DNA from: Rhodococcus sp. ARC_M6 | Lineage (GTDB): Bacteria > Actinomycetota > Actinomycetes > Mycobacteriales > Mycobacteriaceae | DNA: 64,000 nt | Direction of reading: 5' to 3' | Assembly: GCF_022810305.1 (NCBI RefSeq) | Contig: NZ_JALGQH010000024.1 | Location: 1 to 64,000, forward strand | In this document: in pieces, positions 43,051 to 52,114 of the stretch | Layout: every line of letters begins with the position of its first letter | Position numbering within the stretch: the stretch's first letter is position 1 | The notes under the pieces: model-generated | Databases searched by the model: none | The model's input: only the letters and a program-made list of their open reading frames with translations | Told to the model about the DNA's origin: nothing | Program-made: the position numbers and the translations under genes

Positions 43051-44682
43051 ATGCAGAGCACGATGATGAACTTTCCCTTGACAACTGCGGCGATTCTGCG
43101 CCACGGTTCGAGTGTGCATAGCTCGGCAACCGTACGGACCTTGCAGTCCGACGGGAGCGTTAAGGTCGGCACTTTCGCCGAAGTCGGACGGAGAGCCGCA
43201 CAGTTGGCCAACGCATTGCGCGGTTGCGGGATCACAGGCGATGAGCGTGTTGCGACCTTTATGTGGAACAACCAGGAGCATGTTGAGGCCTACTGTGCGG
43301 TGCCCTCGATGGGCGCAGTGCTGCACACCCTGAACCTACGTCTCACCCCTGATCAACTTGTCTACATCGGCAACCACGCCGAGGATCAGGTCGTAATTCT
43401 CGATGGAAGCCTGCTGCCCTTGCTGGCCCCTGTACTGCTGCAGCTCACCAGCGTGCACACCGTCGTCGTGACCGGCGAAGTGGACCTTACCCCGCTGCAC
43501 CGTGACGGGGTCAGGGTCGTGGGGTACGAGGAGTTCCTCGCCTCTCAGTCCGATACGTTCGACTGGCCTGATCTCGATGAGCAGTCCGCAGCCGCTATGT
43601 GTTATACCTCGGGTACCACCGGCAACCCCAAAGGGGTCGCCTACAGCCACCGGTCGACGTACTTGCATTCGATGGCGGCCTGCGCCGCCGACGGACTGCG
43701 AGTCAGCTGCGATGATCGGATCCTTGCCATCGTGCCGATGTTCCACGCCAACGCTTGGGGACTAGTCTATGCCGCCCTTATGTCGGGCGCCGACCTACTC
43801 ATGCCTGACAGGTTCCTGCAGGCTGAGCCGCTGGTGCGGCTCATCGACGCGCAGAGGCCGACCGTCGCGGGCGCAGTTCCGACGATCTGGAATGACGTCT
43901 TAAACTTCTTGGAGGCAAACTCCAGCTATGACATCTCCTCTCTCGGTCTGGTCGCCTGCGGTGGTTCCGCAGTACCCCTTCACCTGATGGAGGCCTTCGA
44001 GGAGAGGTACGGCGTGCAGGTCGTCCAGGCATGGGGAATGACCGAAACCTCGCCGCTGGCCGCCATCGCACGCCCACCGGTATCGCTCGATGTGCAGGAG
44101 CGCTGGCGCCTGCGCGCCACCCAAGGCCGCCCGGTTGCAGGGGTGGAGCTGAGGATTGTCGACGACGAGGGCAATAAGCTCCCGCACGACGGCGAAGCGG
44201 TCGGTGAGTTGCAAGCACGCGGGCCCTGGATTACCGGCTCGTACGTCGGCGAGGAGCATGACAGTGAGAAGTTTCAGGAAGGGTGGTTACGCACCGGCGA
44301 CGTCGGGCGGATCGATGCACGCAATTTCGTGACGCTGACCGACCGCGCCAAGGACGTGATCAAGTCCGGCGGGGAGTGGATCTCCTCGGTCGAGCTCGAA
44401 CTGCTGCTTGCCGGTCATCCAGACGTGCTCGAGGCATCTGTGATCGGAGTGCCGGACGAGAAGTGGCAAGAACGCCCCCTCGCGGTGATCGTTCCACGTG
44501 AGGGCCGCGAGCCCACACCTGCTAATCTGCGCGACTTCCTCGACGGCAAGGTCGCCAAGTGGTGGCTGCCCGAGCGTTGGTGCTTCATCTCCGAGGTGCC
44601 CAAGACCTCAGTCGGCAAGTTCGACAAGAAGCGCCTACGCTCCCTGCACGCCGAAGGAGAGCTCGCTGTCATCGAAATCTAG
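43051..44682 (+). CDS. Fatty-acyl-CoA ligase (AMP-binding)
   Basis: 543 residues. ANL-superfamily motifs: MCYTSGTTGNPKGVAYSHRS (P-loop), QAWGMTETSP, WLRTGDVGRID, and the C-terminal lysine in KTSVGKFDKKRLR. Closest type is medium/long-chain fatty acid-CoA ligase. It would activate the carboxylate made by the P450/dehydrogenase steps. Last plus-strand gene of the main pathway block. Confidence 0.9.
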   Translation: MQSTMMNFPLTTAAILRHGSSVHSSATVRTLQSDGSVKVGTFAEVGRRAAQLANALRGCGITGDERVATFMWNNQEHVEAYCAVPSMGAVLHTLNLRLTPDQLVYIGNHAEDQVVILDGSLLPLLAPVLLQLTSVHTVVVTGEVDLTPLHRDGVRVVGYEEFLASQSDTFDWPDLDEQSAAAMCYTSGTTGNPKGVAYSHRSTYLHSMAACAADGLRVSCDDRILAIVPMFHANAWGLVYAALMSGADLLMPDRFLQAEPLVRLIDAQRPTVAGAVPTIWNDVLNFLEANSSYDISSLGLVACGGSAVPLHLMEAFEERYGVQVVQAWGMTETSPLAAIARPPVSLDVQERWRLRATQGRPVAGVELRIVDDEGNKLPHDGEAVGELQARGPWITGSYVGEEHDSEKFQEGWLRTGDVGRIDARNFVTLTDRAKDVIKSGGEWISSVELELLLAGHPDVLEASVIGVPDEKWQERPLAVIVPREGREPTPANLRDFLDGKVAKWWLPERWCFISEVPKTSVGKFDKKRLRSLHAEGELAVIEI

Positions 44683-44955
44683 GAAATTTTTTTCCAACCG
44701 GAGTTCTGAATAGGACGAGGCAGATGGAACGCGGGGCGGGAAGTTTTTCACGACACCGGCGTCCATCGCAGACTACGGCACTGGTGAAGGAGATGGGGTC
44801 GTGATCTCCCGTTGGGCGGGACACCTCGCCTGACCAACGTGGAGTTGAGCGAAGGGCTGCCACCGCACTCTCCGGAGTGCGCTCAGGTGTATTTGCATAA
44901 CGGTCACACTCGAGACCGGCATTAAGCGCGGTTTCATCGACAGGAAGGTCGGACC

Positions 44956-45489
44956 ATGGGCAAAGCTTCGGATGCGGTCGGGGGGTCGGTCGACCCAGAC
45001 ATGGAGGACTGGGTGCGCTCATTCCGGCCGCTGGAAGAATCTAGCTCGCCTGAGTTGCCACCCCACCACCCCAACTGTCTTGGGTGCGGGCCGACGAACC
45101 CGCACGGGCATTACCTGTCGGTACGGCGTTGCCGAGACGGCGTCGTTGCTCACCACCTCTTCGACCAACGTCACGTAGGGGCGCCCAGGATAGCACACGG
45201 CGGCGCGGTGGCGACCGTAATCGACGATCTTTTCGGTTTCCTGCTCTACACGGTCGGAGAACTCGGCGTGACGCGCCATCTCGAACTCGACTACCTCGCG
45301 CCGGTTCTGCTTGCCACGCCTTACACCCTGCACGCCGATACACGGTCTCGCGATGGCCGGAAATTGAATCTCGCGGCCAGGATCGAGGATATAGAGGGTC
45401 GATCGGTCACCACGGCGACCGCCCTGTTCATCCTGGTCGACGTCGAACATTTCCTGCAGTCACAGGCGAATACTAAGAGGCAAGCATGA
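44956..45489 (+). CDS. PaaI-like hotdog thioesterase, paralogue 2
   Basis: 177 residues with GGAAGG before the ATG. HHPNCLGCGPTNPHGH, RIAHGGAVATVIDDLFGF and YLAPVLLATPY match the other two paralogues. ATGA overlap with the P450 gene that follows. Likely hydrolyses an acyl-CoA of the pathway. Confidence 0.8.
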   Translation: MGKASDAVGGSVDPDMEDWVRSFRPLEESSSPELPPHHPNCLGCGPTNPHGHYLSVRRCRDGVVAHHLFDQRHVGAPRIAHGGAVATVIDDLFGFLLYTVGELGVTRHLELDYLAPVLLATPYTLHADTRSRDGRKLNLAARIEDIEGRSVTTATALFILVDVEHFLQSQANTKRQA

Positions 45490-46700
45490 ATGTACCGACC
45501 GAGAGGGAACTGCTCCTGGACGCCTTACTCACCGATCACGGCGCAGCCGGACCTTACGAAGCGTTCCGACGGCTGCGAGAGACGCGCCCCGTCTTGGTTA
45601 CGCGATCGGGGGTGCTGGTATTGAGTCGCTACGACGATTGCGCGGCGGCGCTCCGCGACCGCAGACTCGGCAAGGCCGACGAGTCGCTGGGCTTCGGCTT
45701 GTCCGAGATCCCTGACGAGCTGCAACGTCGGGCCATGCATCGATTCCGGCGCACCATGCTGTTCCGTAACCCCCCTGACCATCACCGGCTGCGTCGACTG
45801 GTGGCCGACGTGTTCACCCCTCGACACATTGACGAGTTGCGCAGCCGCATCATCACACAGATCCATCACCTACTTAACGTCATGGAGGTACAGGTCTTCG
45901 TCGACATCATCACCGATCTGGCGCTCCCGCTGCCTGTGAATGTGATAGGCGAACTTCTGGGAGTTCCCGCGGCCGATCGGGCAGTTGCCGCGCCATTGGT
46001 GCGTGCCCTGCTCGCCTCACTGGAACCCGGAGCCAATGTTGAGGCTCTGACCGCCGCCTGTGAAGCCGAGAACCAACTTGCCATGTATTTCGCTGACCTG
46101 TTGGCGGTCAAACGCGCCCGCCCCGCCGATGACCTACTCAGCCGACTCGCCGTCGCGCACGGCGACGACATCCTGGATGACGACGAATGCGTCGGCACCG
46201 CGATTCTGTTGTTCGCCGCAGGGTTCGAAACCACCACAAACCTCATCGGCAACGGTGTCGCCGCGCTGCTCGCTCACCCCGACCAAATGCGCGAACTGGG
46301 TGCCAGGCCCGACTTGGCGAGCAATGCCGTCGAAGAATTGTTGCGTTACGACTCCCCCGTCCAGACCAACGGGCGCACGGTGCTCGAGCCGACACGGCTG
46401 GCAGGAGTCGATCTACATCCCGGTCAGATCGTATTGACCTTGCTCGGGGCGGCCAACAGAGATCCGGACCGATTTTGTGACCCGGATAAGCTCGACATCA
46501 CCCGAACCGGAGTCCCACCGTTGTCGTTCGGCGCCGGCATTCACTTCTGTCTCGGCGCGCCGCTGGCCCGGCTCGAAGGATCCCTACTGTTCCCGATCCT
46601 GGTGGCTCGTTTTCCCGGTCTCCAGCTCGTCGAACAGCCTCGCTGGCGTACCGGGCTGTCCTTCCGCGGGCTATCGAGTTTAAAGGTGGCAACCAGATGA
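45486..46700 (+). CDS. Cytochrome P450 (third), CYP107-like
   Basis: 404 residues. I-helix LLFAAGFETTTNLIG, ExxR EELLRYDSP, heme site FGAGIHFCLG with C355. This is the short soluble P450 class common in actinobacterial secondary metabolism and fatty acid oxidation. No private ferredoxin is next to it, so it may borrow the one at 34317. Translationally coupled to the thioesterase. Confidence 0.88.
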   Translation: MNVPTERELLLDALLTDHGAAGPYEAFRRLRETRPVLVTRSGVLVLSRYDDCAAALRDRRLGKADESLGFGLSEIPDELQRRAMHRFRRTMLFRNPPDHHRLRRLVADVFTPRHIDELRSRIITQIHHLLNVMEVQVFVDIITDLALPLPVNVIGELLGVPAADRAVAAPLVRALLASLEPGANVEALTAACEAENQLAMYFADLLAVKRARPADDLLSRLAVAHGDDILDDDECVGTAILLFAAGFETTTNLIGNGVAALLAHPDQMRELGARPDLASNAVEELLRYDSPVQTNGRTVLEPTRLAGVDLHPGQIVLTLLGAANRDPDRFCDPDKLDITRTGVPPLSFGAGIHFCLGAPLARLEGSLLFPILVARFPGLQLVEQPRWRTGLSFRGLSSLKVATR

Positions 46701-47187
46701 GCCCTCCCCTACCCCCCACCAGAAGGGCTCGAAGTCTCGGGAGTTGAACCCGACCGAACCACCTCGCGGTAAACGGCGCATCGCACTGTGCTGCAGCCGC
46801 CCGCGCCGGATCGCCCCAGGCGTGCGGAGGCACCGAACGACCGAAGAGTTGCCGGACGGAACAGTCGGACGCCTCTCGGTGGACGCTGCATCGATGCCGT
46901 GTCGTTACTCGGCAACAGACCCTGATCCTGCCCCACGCCGACAACAATTCAGCCCGCCGACGGAAGCCCTCGATGTTTCGCGGTCACCATTTTCGGCTCG
47001 ACGGCCGCGTCGTGTGCGCTATCGGGCCGGGAGGTGCGTTGAGTGAGAAGACTCCCGCTCGTGGTAATCATGGCGGGGGCGAGCGCGCCGACCGGTCGGA
47101 CGAACGCCCGACCGGATGCTGCGGTGCAGGCCGAGCGCGCGAAGACGCGACAGACTCGGCACGGTTTCACGACAGAGAGGTCCGACC
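46701..47187. other. Intergenic region between P450 and third thioesterase
   Basis: About 490 bases without a supported gene on either strand. The last ~20 bases resemble those before the second thioesterase (ribosome binding site and TCCGACC/TCGGACC), consistent with local duplication. Confidence 0.45.
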
Positions 47188-47742
47188 ATGAAAAGAATTC
47201 CAGACGAGGTCAGCGGGTCGGCCGGCCCCGCTATCGAGAACTGGGCGCGCTCGTTCTGGAGCACGACTTCCGAGTCGCCTGATCTACCGCCCCACCACCC
47301 CGACTGTCTTGGTTGTGGGCCGCAGAACCCGCACGGCCACGCCCTGTCGGTCCAGCGTGACGAGAACGGCGTGGTAGCTCACCATGTGTTCGACCAGCGT
47401 CATGTCGGGGCACCCGGGATAGCACACGGCGGCGCGGTGGCGACCGTTCTCGACGATCTGTTCGGCTTCCTGCTCTACACAGTGGGTGAGCTCGCCGTGA
47501 CGCGGCGTCTCGAGCTCGACTACCTAGCGCCGGTTCTGCTCGGCACTCCATACGTATTGCGTGCTGCCGTTCGGTCTCGTGATGGGCGCAAACTGGATCT
47601 CACGGCCACGATGGACGATGCGCAGGGCCGCTCCGTAGCCACCGCTACTGCCCTGTTCGTGGTAGTCGAGGTCGAACACTTCATGCAGTCCCAAGCCCGA
47701 GCCCAACTCCGGGCCACAGACACGAATCACACCGAAGAATAG
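47188..47742 (+). CDS. PaaI-like hotdog thioesterase, paralogue 3
   Basis: 184 residues from ATG 47188 (GAGAGG upstream), aligned with the starts of the other two copies. HHPDCLGCGPQNPHGH, GIAHGGAVATVLDDLFGF and YLAPVLLGTPY are conserved. It converges on MFS copy 2, 16 bases apart. Confidence 0.8.
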   Translation: MKRIPDEVSGSAGPAIENWARSFWSTTSESPDLPPHHPDCLGCGPQNPHGHALSVQRDENGVVAHHVFDQRHVGAPGIAHGGAVATVLDDLFGFLLYTVGELAVTRRLELDYLAPVLLGTPYVLRAAVRSRDGRKLDLTATMDDAQGRSVATATALFVVVEVEHFMQSQARAQLRATDTNHTEE

Positions 47743-47758
47743 ACACCCTGACCGACCT

Positions 47759-49312
47759 TCACCGACGTCCATCACCCGCGGTGGCTGTCGTACGGCTGCG
47801 TCTACCTGGCGCAAAGACGGCGAGGACGAGTGCCCCAGCGGCGGTCAGCGCCGCCAACGACAGCGTCGCCTGACCACTTCCGTGTACGAATGCGGCTCTG
47901 GCGAACTCGGCCAGCGGCTGACCAGCTGGTCCTGCGCGGTCGGCGACCTGCAACGCGGCGGCCAGAGAATCGGCCACCGGACCACGGGCAGGCTCGGGTA
48001 GCTGGGGCAGAGCCGGCTGAATGTGCTGAACGTAACCGGCCGCGAGCACGCTACCGGCTACCGCAATCCCAATCGCGGCACCGATTTCGCGAGCTGCGTC
48101 GTTGACCGCGGCAGCCACCCCGTGCTTGGCCTCAGGAGTGTCCGAGACGATGGCGAAAGTCGCAGGGGCGGTACACAACCCCAAACCCGCGCTCATGATG
48201 AGCAAGGGCCACAGCAGGTCAGGGTAAGTTGCCGCGACGGTCAGTCTGCTCACCATCACCAGTCCCGCCGCGATGGTGAGCAGACCTACAGTGGTCATCA
48301 CCCGCAGCCCAACAATGTTCGACAGCCAGGGTGCAATCACCGAGATCACGATGAGCGGCACGACCATAGGGGTCAACGCCAACGCGGCGGTGAGCGGTCC
48401 ATAACCGAGAATCAACTGCAGATACTGCACCAACAGCAAGAACACCCCGAAGGTCACCAAAAATTGGATACAGACCGACAGTGCGCCGGCACCGAAGCCA
48501 CGGCGGGCGAACAACCGGACATCGAGTAGGGGTGCCGAGGAACGTAGTTCTACGACGACGAACACCACAACTGCGAACAAGCCCACCGCAGTGCTGATGG
48601 CGACGAGCGAATCCGACCAGCCACGGGCCGGAACCTCGATCACAGCGAAGACGATCGCCCCGACCGCGACAACTACGGTCACAGCGCCCACCCAATCGAC
48701 CGGTGGATGCTCCTGCTGGCGGGACTCCGCGATACTGCATGCCAACCCGGCCAGAACCGCTCCGGCGACGGTCAACCCGACGAACACCGAGGTCCACGAC
48801 CACTGCTCGAGCAGCACACCAGCCCCGAGGATGCCCAGGACCGCCCCGGATCCAGCAACCCCGGCCCACACACCTACAGCGCGACCGCGATGCGCCGGTG
48901 GAAATCCCGCGGTCAGTATCGACAGCGTCGAGGGCATGACCAGCGCCGCACCCGCCCCAGCCAACGCGCGAGCAGCGATCAGCCACGCCGGGTCGGCGAG
49001 AAACAAGGGCAATGCCGACGCGAAAGCGAACAACGCCAACCCCGCCACGAGCACCCCCCGGCGACCGTACCGGTCACCGATCGCACCGGCAGGCAGAACG
49101 AAGCACGCCAATACCAGCGTATAACCGTCGACTATCCAGGTCAGTTGAGCTTGCGTCGCCCCTGTCGCGACCGCGATCTGTGGCAACGCTGAATACAATG
49201 CCGCCATTGCGGCCACCACCAACGCGACTGCCATGCACGACACAATCAACATCCACCACTGGGCACCGCTCCATCGAGCGACGCTGGCAGAGTCGGATCT
49301 ACGTTCGTTCAA
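47759..49312 (-). CDS. MFS exporter, DHA2/14-TM drug-efflux type, copy 2
   Basis: 517 residues with the same motifs as copy 1 (WIVDGYTLVLACFVLPAGAI, GDRYGRRGVLVAG, GAALVMPSTLSIL) and about 14 membrane segments. The two differ mainly in the N-terminus and in scattered positions, so they are recent paralogues. Divergent from an intact TetR gene and preceded by the palindrome at 49341-49355. It probably exports a pathway substrate or product. Confidence 0.85.
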   Translation of the reverse strand: MNERRSDSASVARWSGAQWWMLIVSCMAVALVVAAMAALYSALPQIAVATGATQAQLTWIVDGYTLVLACFVLPAGAIGDRYGRRGVLVAGLALFAFASALPLFLADPAWLIAARALAGAGAALVMPSTLSILTAGFPPAHRGRAVGVWAGVAGSGAVLGILGAGVLLEQWSWTSVFVGLTVAGAVLAGLACSIAESRQQEHPPVDWVGAVTVVVAVGAIVFAVIEVPARGWSDSLVAISTAVGLFAVVVFVVVELRSSAPLLDVRLFARRGFGAGALSVCIQFLVTFGVFLLLVQYLQLILGYGPLTAALALTPMVVPLIVISVIAPWLSNIVGLRVMTTVGLLTIAAGLVMVSRLTVAATYPDLLWPLLIMSAGLGLCTAPATFAIVSDTPEAKHGVAAAVNDAAREIGAAIGIAVAGSVLAAGYVQHIQPALPQLPEPARGPVADSLAAALQVADRAGPAGQPLAEFARAAFVHGSGQATLSLAALTAAGALVLAVFAPGRRSRTTATAGDGRR

Positions 49313-49340
49313 CGGCCAGCCTCCCAGTTTGAGACTGATC

Positions 49341-49355
49341 GTCTCGGTGCGAGAC
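49341..49355. promoter_or_regulatory. TetR-type operator palindrome, copy 2
   Basis: GTCTCGGTGCGAGAC, followed by TATTAGTATCATAA, between MFS copy 2 and the intact tetR. It matches the site at 32573-32587 except for the central base. Confidence 0.78.
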
Positions 49356-49438
49356 TATTAGTATCATAACTTTGCGGGTGTGACAGAATGGTCATGCTAG
49401 GACATGTTTTGTCAGTCAAAATGGAGCGGAGCCCGTTC

Positions 49439-50143
49439 ATGGTCGACCCTCTCGTTGCGGCCGAGGGCCCGGCCGACCCCCGGCTGGCGCGCTCACGTAA
49501 CCGGTTACTCGAAGCGGCGGGCCAGCTGCTAGCCACCGGCGGTGTCGAGGCGGTCACCGTGGAGGCGGTCACCCGCATGTCGAAGGTTGCGCGTGCCACT
49601 CTGTACCGACACTTCGGAAGTACCACTGACCTGCTCGCTGCAACCTTCGAGCGACTACTACCCCCAGTCGACACCGATATCGATACCGGTCCGCTACGCG
49701 AACGTCTGATTTCGGTGCTCACCACCCAGGCCGACCTCATCGACCAAGCTCCGGTGCAGATGACCACGCTGGCCTGGCTGGCAATGGGACCCGTCAACAG
49801 CGGCGACGCCAGCCGGCGCGATCTCGATCCTGGCGCGGTGGTCTCGCTTCGGGCCCGTGTCATAGAGCAATACCGCAGGTCCCTGGATCAGATCCTGACG
49901 GCCCCTGACGCCCGCACTGTGCTCGGCGAGATCGACACCACCTTCGCCCTCATTCAGCTCCTCGGACCGATAGTGTTCGCTCGCCTCACAGGACTGCGCC
50001 ACATCCACGCCGACGACTGCATCCAAATCGTCGACAACTTTCTCGCCGCCCATGCCGCAAGTGTCCGATCGAGCACTTCGCGCGACAACAGCCGTCCACG
50101 GCCGGCCGCGACGCTAGACCCGCAGCTCACCGACGGCCAGTAA
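49439..50143 (+). CDS. TetR-family repressor
   Basis: 234 residues if translation starts at ATG 49439 (GGAGCGGAG upstream); ATGs at 49388 and 49421 are alternatives. The HTH is in ADPRLARSRNRLLEAAGQLL...VTVEAVTRMSKVARATLYRHFGS. The C-terminal domain is of the common ligand-binding type. Likely represses the divergent MFS gene via the palindrome. As the only intact copy it may also control MFS copy 1. Confidence 0.85.
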   Translation: MVDPLVAAEGPADPRLARSRNRLLEAAGQLLATGGVEAVTVEAVTRMSKVARATLYRHFGSTTDLLAATFERLLPPVDTDIDTGPLRERLISVLTTQADLIDQAPVQMTTLAWLAMGPVNSGDASRRDLDPGAVVSLRARVIEQYRRSLDQILTAPDARTVLGEIDTTFALIQLLGPIVFARLTGLRHIHADDCIQIVDNFLAAHAASVRSSTSRDNSRPRPAATLDPQLTDGQ

Positions 50144-50262
50144 AACTTGATGCGAAATTTCACTATCAATGCGCTATCCAGTCAGGGATCGCAGCGCTCA
50201 CTGGATAAGGCCGGACGTGTGCTCAAGAACTCGGAGCTGCACTGCAGTGCACTTCTGACATC

Positions 50263-50287
50263 GTGCAGCCGTCTTCTGAAACTGACA
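50263..50287 (-). repeat. Tn402-type terminal repeat facing left
   Basis: Read on the minus strand it begins TGTCAGTTTCAGAAGACGG, like Tn402/Tn5053 ends. A second partial repeat follows inward. Its element body would lie to the left, but no matching partner end was found there. Confidence 0.75.
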
Positions 50288-50292
50288 ATTCA

Positions 50293-50317
50293 TGTCATTT
50301 TCAGAAGTCGACTGCAC
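50293..50317 (+). repeat. Left terminal repeat of the tni transposon
   Basis: Begins TGTCATTTTCAGAAGTCG, the Tn402/Tn5053-type end. It is separated from the left-facing end by exactly 5 bases (ATTCA), the size of target duplication made by this family. Confidence 0.85.
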
Positions 50318-50406
50318 GGTGTCCTGCGATTTCGGCCTTGCGTGCAGTTGTCTTCTGACATTCTGTGTTCAGAAGTGCAGTGCACTCGGCAGCTGCGCTC
50401 GAGGCC

Positions 50407-52110
50407 ATGCTGCGGAGGCGTGTCGTGGATGCGGAGAGAATCAGCATCGTCGAGAGCGGCGTACTGACAGCGTCGGATGAGCAGTGGGAGCTGGCCCGGT
50501 CGAGGTTCGCGGTCTTGGCGCCGTTGGCAGGGGTGGACACAGTCGGTTTCGCGGCGGCCGACGAGGCTGCCGAGCGGTTGCAGCTCTCGCGCCGGCAGGT
50601 ATACAGCCTGATCGATCGGATTCGCTGCGGATCAGGGACTGTCACCGATCTGCTGATCGCACCGCCTTCGGGTGGCCGCGGCCGGGGCCGAGTGAGCGCC
50701 GAGGTGGAGGAGGTGATCGCCGATTATCTCGCGAAGGAGTTCTTGAAGCGGCAGAAACTCAGTGTCGCGGCGATATACCGCCGAATTGCGTTGGCCTGTC
50801 ATCGATCAGGATTGCGGGTGCCGGCGCGCAATACGGTGGCAACGCGGATCGCAGCGATGCATCCCGGAACTGTAGCCAGGTTGCGTGGGGGCCAGGATGC
50901 TGCGCGGCCGCGCCAAAGCGCCGGCGGTGTCCCTCCTCCGGTGGAAGCGGTACTCGAGCAGGTGCAGATCGATCACACCGTGGTGGATCTGATGATCGTC
51001 GACGAGCACGACCGCGAACCGATCGGCCGCCCGTATCTGACCATGGCGATCGACGTATTCAGCCGATGTGTCCTCGGTTTCGTGGTGACGCTCGAACCGC
51101 CGTCCGCGGTATCGGTCGGGTTGTGTCTGGGCCGGGTGGCCTGCGACAAGAATGGCTGGCTGGAGGCGATGGGGTTGGCCGGGCAGGTGCAGTGGCCGAT
51201 GGCAGGAAAGCCGCGGCGGCTCTATCTCGACAACGCAGCGGAGTTCAAAGGTGAAGCGTTGCGTCGGGGCTGCGAGCAGCATGGCATCGATCTCGGATAC
51301 CGACCACCGGGTCGCCCGCATTACGGCGGCATCGTCGAACGCATCATCGGAACCGCCATGCTCAGGGTGCATGAACTACCCGGCACCACGTTCTCCGATC
51401 CCGCTGCTCGGGGCAGCTACGATTCGCAGGCAGCAGCGGTGCTGACCCTGACCGAGCTAGAACGATGGCTGGTTATTTCGACATCCTCGTACCACGGGAG
51501 CCTGCATTCGAGCCTCGGTCAGAGCCCGGCAGCGAAGTGGTCCGACAGCATCACCACACTGCGGAACCCTCCGCCTGTGGTGGTGGACGAGACTGCGTTC
51601 GTCGTCGATTTCCTTCCGGTAATTCGCCGGAGATTGACCCGCACGGGATTCACCATCGATCATGTCCAGTACTTCTCGAACACGCTCAAACCGTGGATCA
51701 GTCGCCGGGAGCAGTTGGGTACATTCGTCATTCGGCGTGATCCCCGCGACATAAGCCGAATCTGGGTCCTCGAACCCGACAATGGTGCAGGGTATGTCGA
51801 AGTGCCGTACCGGACGCTCTCGCATCCGGCGGTCACGTTGTGGGAGCACCGCGCTGCAGCCGCCCGGTTGCGTGAGCGGGGCCGCACACAGATCGACGAG
51901 AGTGCGTTGTTCTCGATGATCGAGCAGATGCGTGAGATCACGACCGGGGCGAAGAAGGCGACCCGCACCGCGCGGCGTAACCGCGCCCGCCGCCAACACC
52001 TACCCGTCCCGGCAACCACATCATCCGGGGCGATGAGCACTCCGCCGCCGGACGATCCCACCGCTCCCAGTGATGTCGTCGCGGCGTTCGACGACATCGA
52101 ACAGTGGTGA
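50407..52110 (+). CDS. tniA: TniA-like DDE transposase
   Basis: 567 residues from ATG 50407 (GAGG upstream); the open frame extends into terminal repeats and was trimmed. The Mu/TnsB-type integrase core shows VQIDHTVVDLMIVDE (first Asp), RRLYLDNAAEFKGEAL (second Asp) and HYGGIVERIIG (Glu). The C-terminal Mu-type beta domain and a charged tail follow. It performs strand cutting and joining at the terminal repeats. Confidence 0.9.
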   Translation: MLRRRVVDAERISIVESGVLTASDEQWELARSRFAVLAPLAGVDTVGFAAADEAAERLQLSRRQVYSLIDRIRCGSGTVTDLLIAPPSGGRGRGRVSAEVEEVIADYLAKEFLKRQKLSVAAIYRRIALACHRSGLRVPARNTVATRIAAMHPGTVARLRGGQDAARPRQSAGGVPPPVEAVLEQVQIDHTVVDLMIVDEHDREPIGRPYLTMAIDVFSRCVLGFVVTLEPPSAVSVGLCLGRVACDKNGWLEAMGLAGQVQWPMAGKPRRLYLDNAAEFKGEALRRGCEQHGIDLGYRPPGRPHYGGIVERIIGTAMLRVHELPGTTFSDPAARGSYDSQAAAVLTLTELERWLVISTSSYHGSLHSSLGQSPAAKWSDSITTLRNPPPVVVDETAFVVDFLPVIRRRLTRTGFTIDHVQYFSNTLKPWISRREQLGTFVIRRDPRDISRIWVLEPDNGAGYVEVPYRTLSHPAVTLWEHRAAAARLRERGRTQIDESALFSMIEQMREITTGAKKATRTARRNRARRQHLPVPATTSSGAMSTPPPDDPTAPSDVVAAFDDIEQW

Positions 52111-52114
52111 CTTC

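Larger units (their letters stand above)
50144..50406. other. Transposon-end region with many 19-bp-type repeats
   Basis: No gene. After a weak hairpin (TATCCAGT at 50175-50182 with ACTGGATA at 50200-50207) it contains two Tn402-like ends back to back (50263-50287 and 50293-50317) and further CAGAAG/CTTCTG half-repeats up to about 50385. Confidence 0.7.

Noticed and set aside
50365..50406. Upstream start for tniA
   Set aside because: The added codons are transposon terminal repeats; ATG 50407 with GAGG upstream is preferred.
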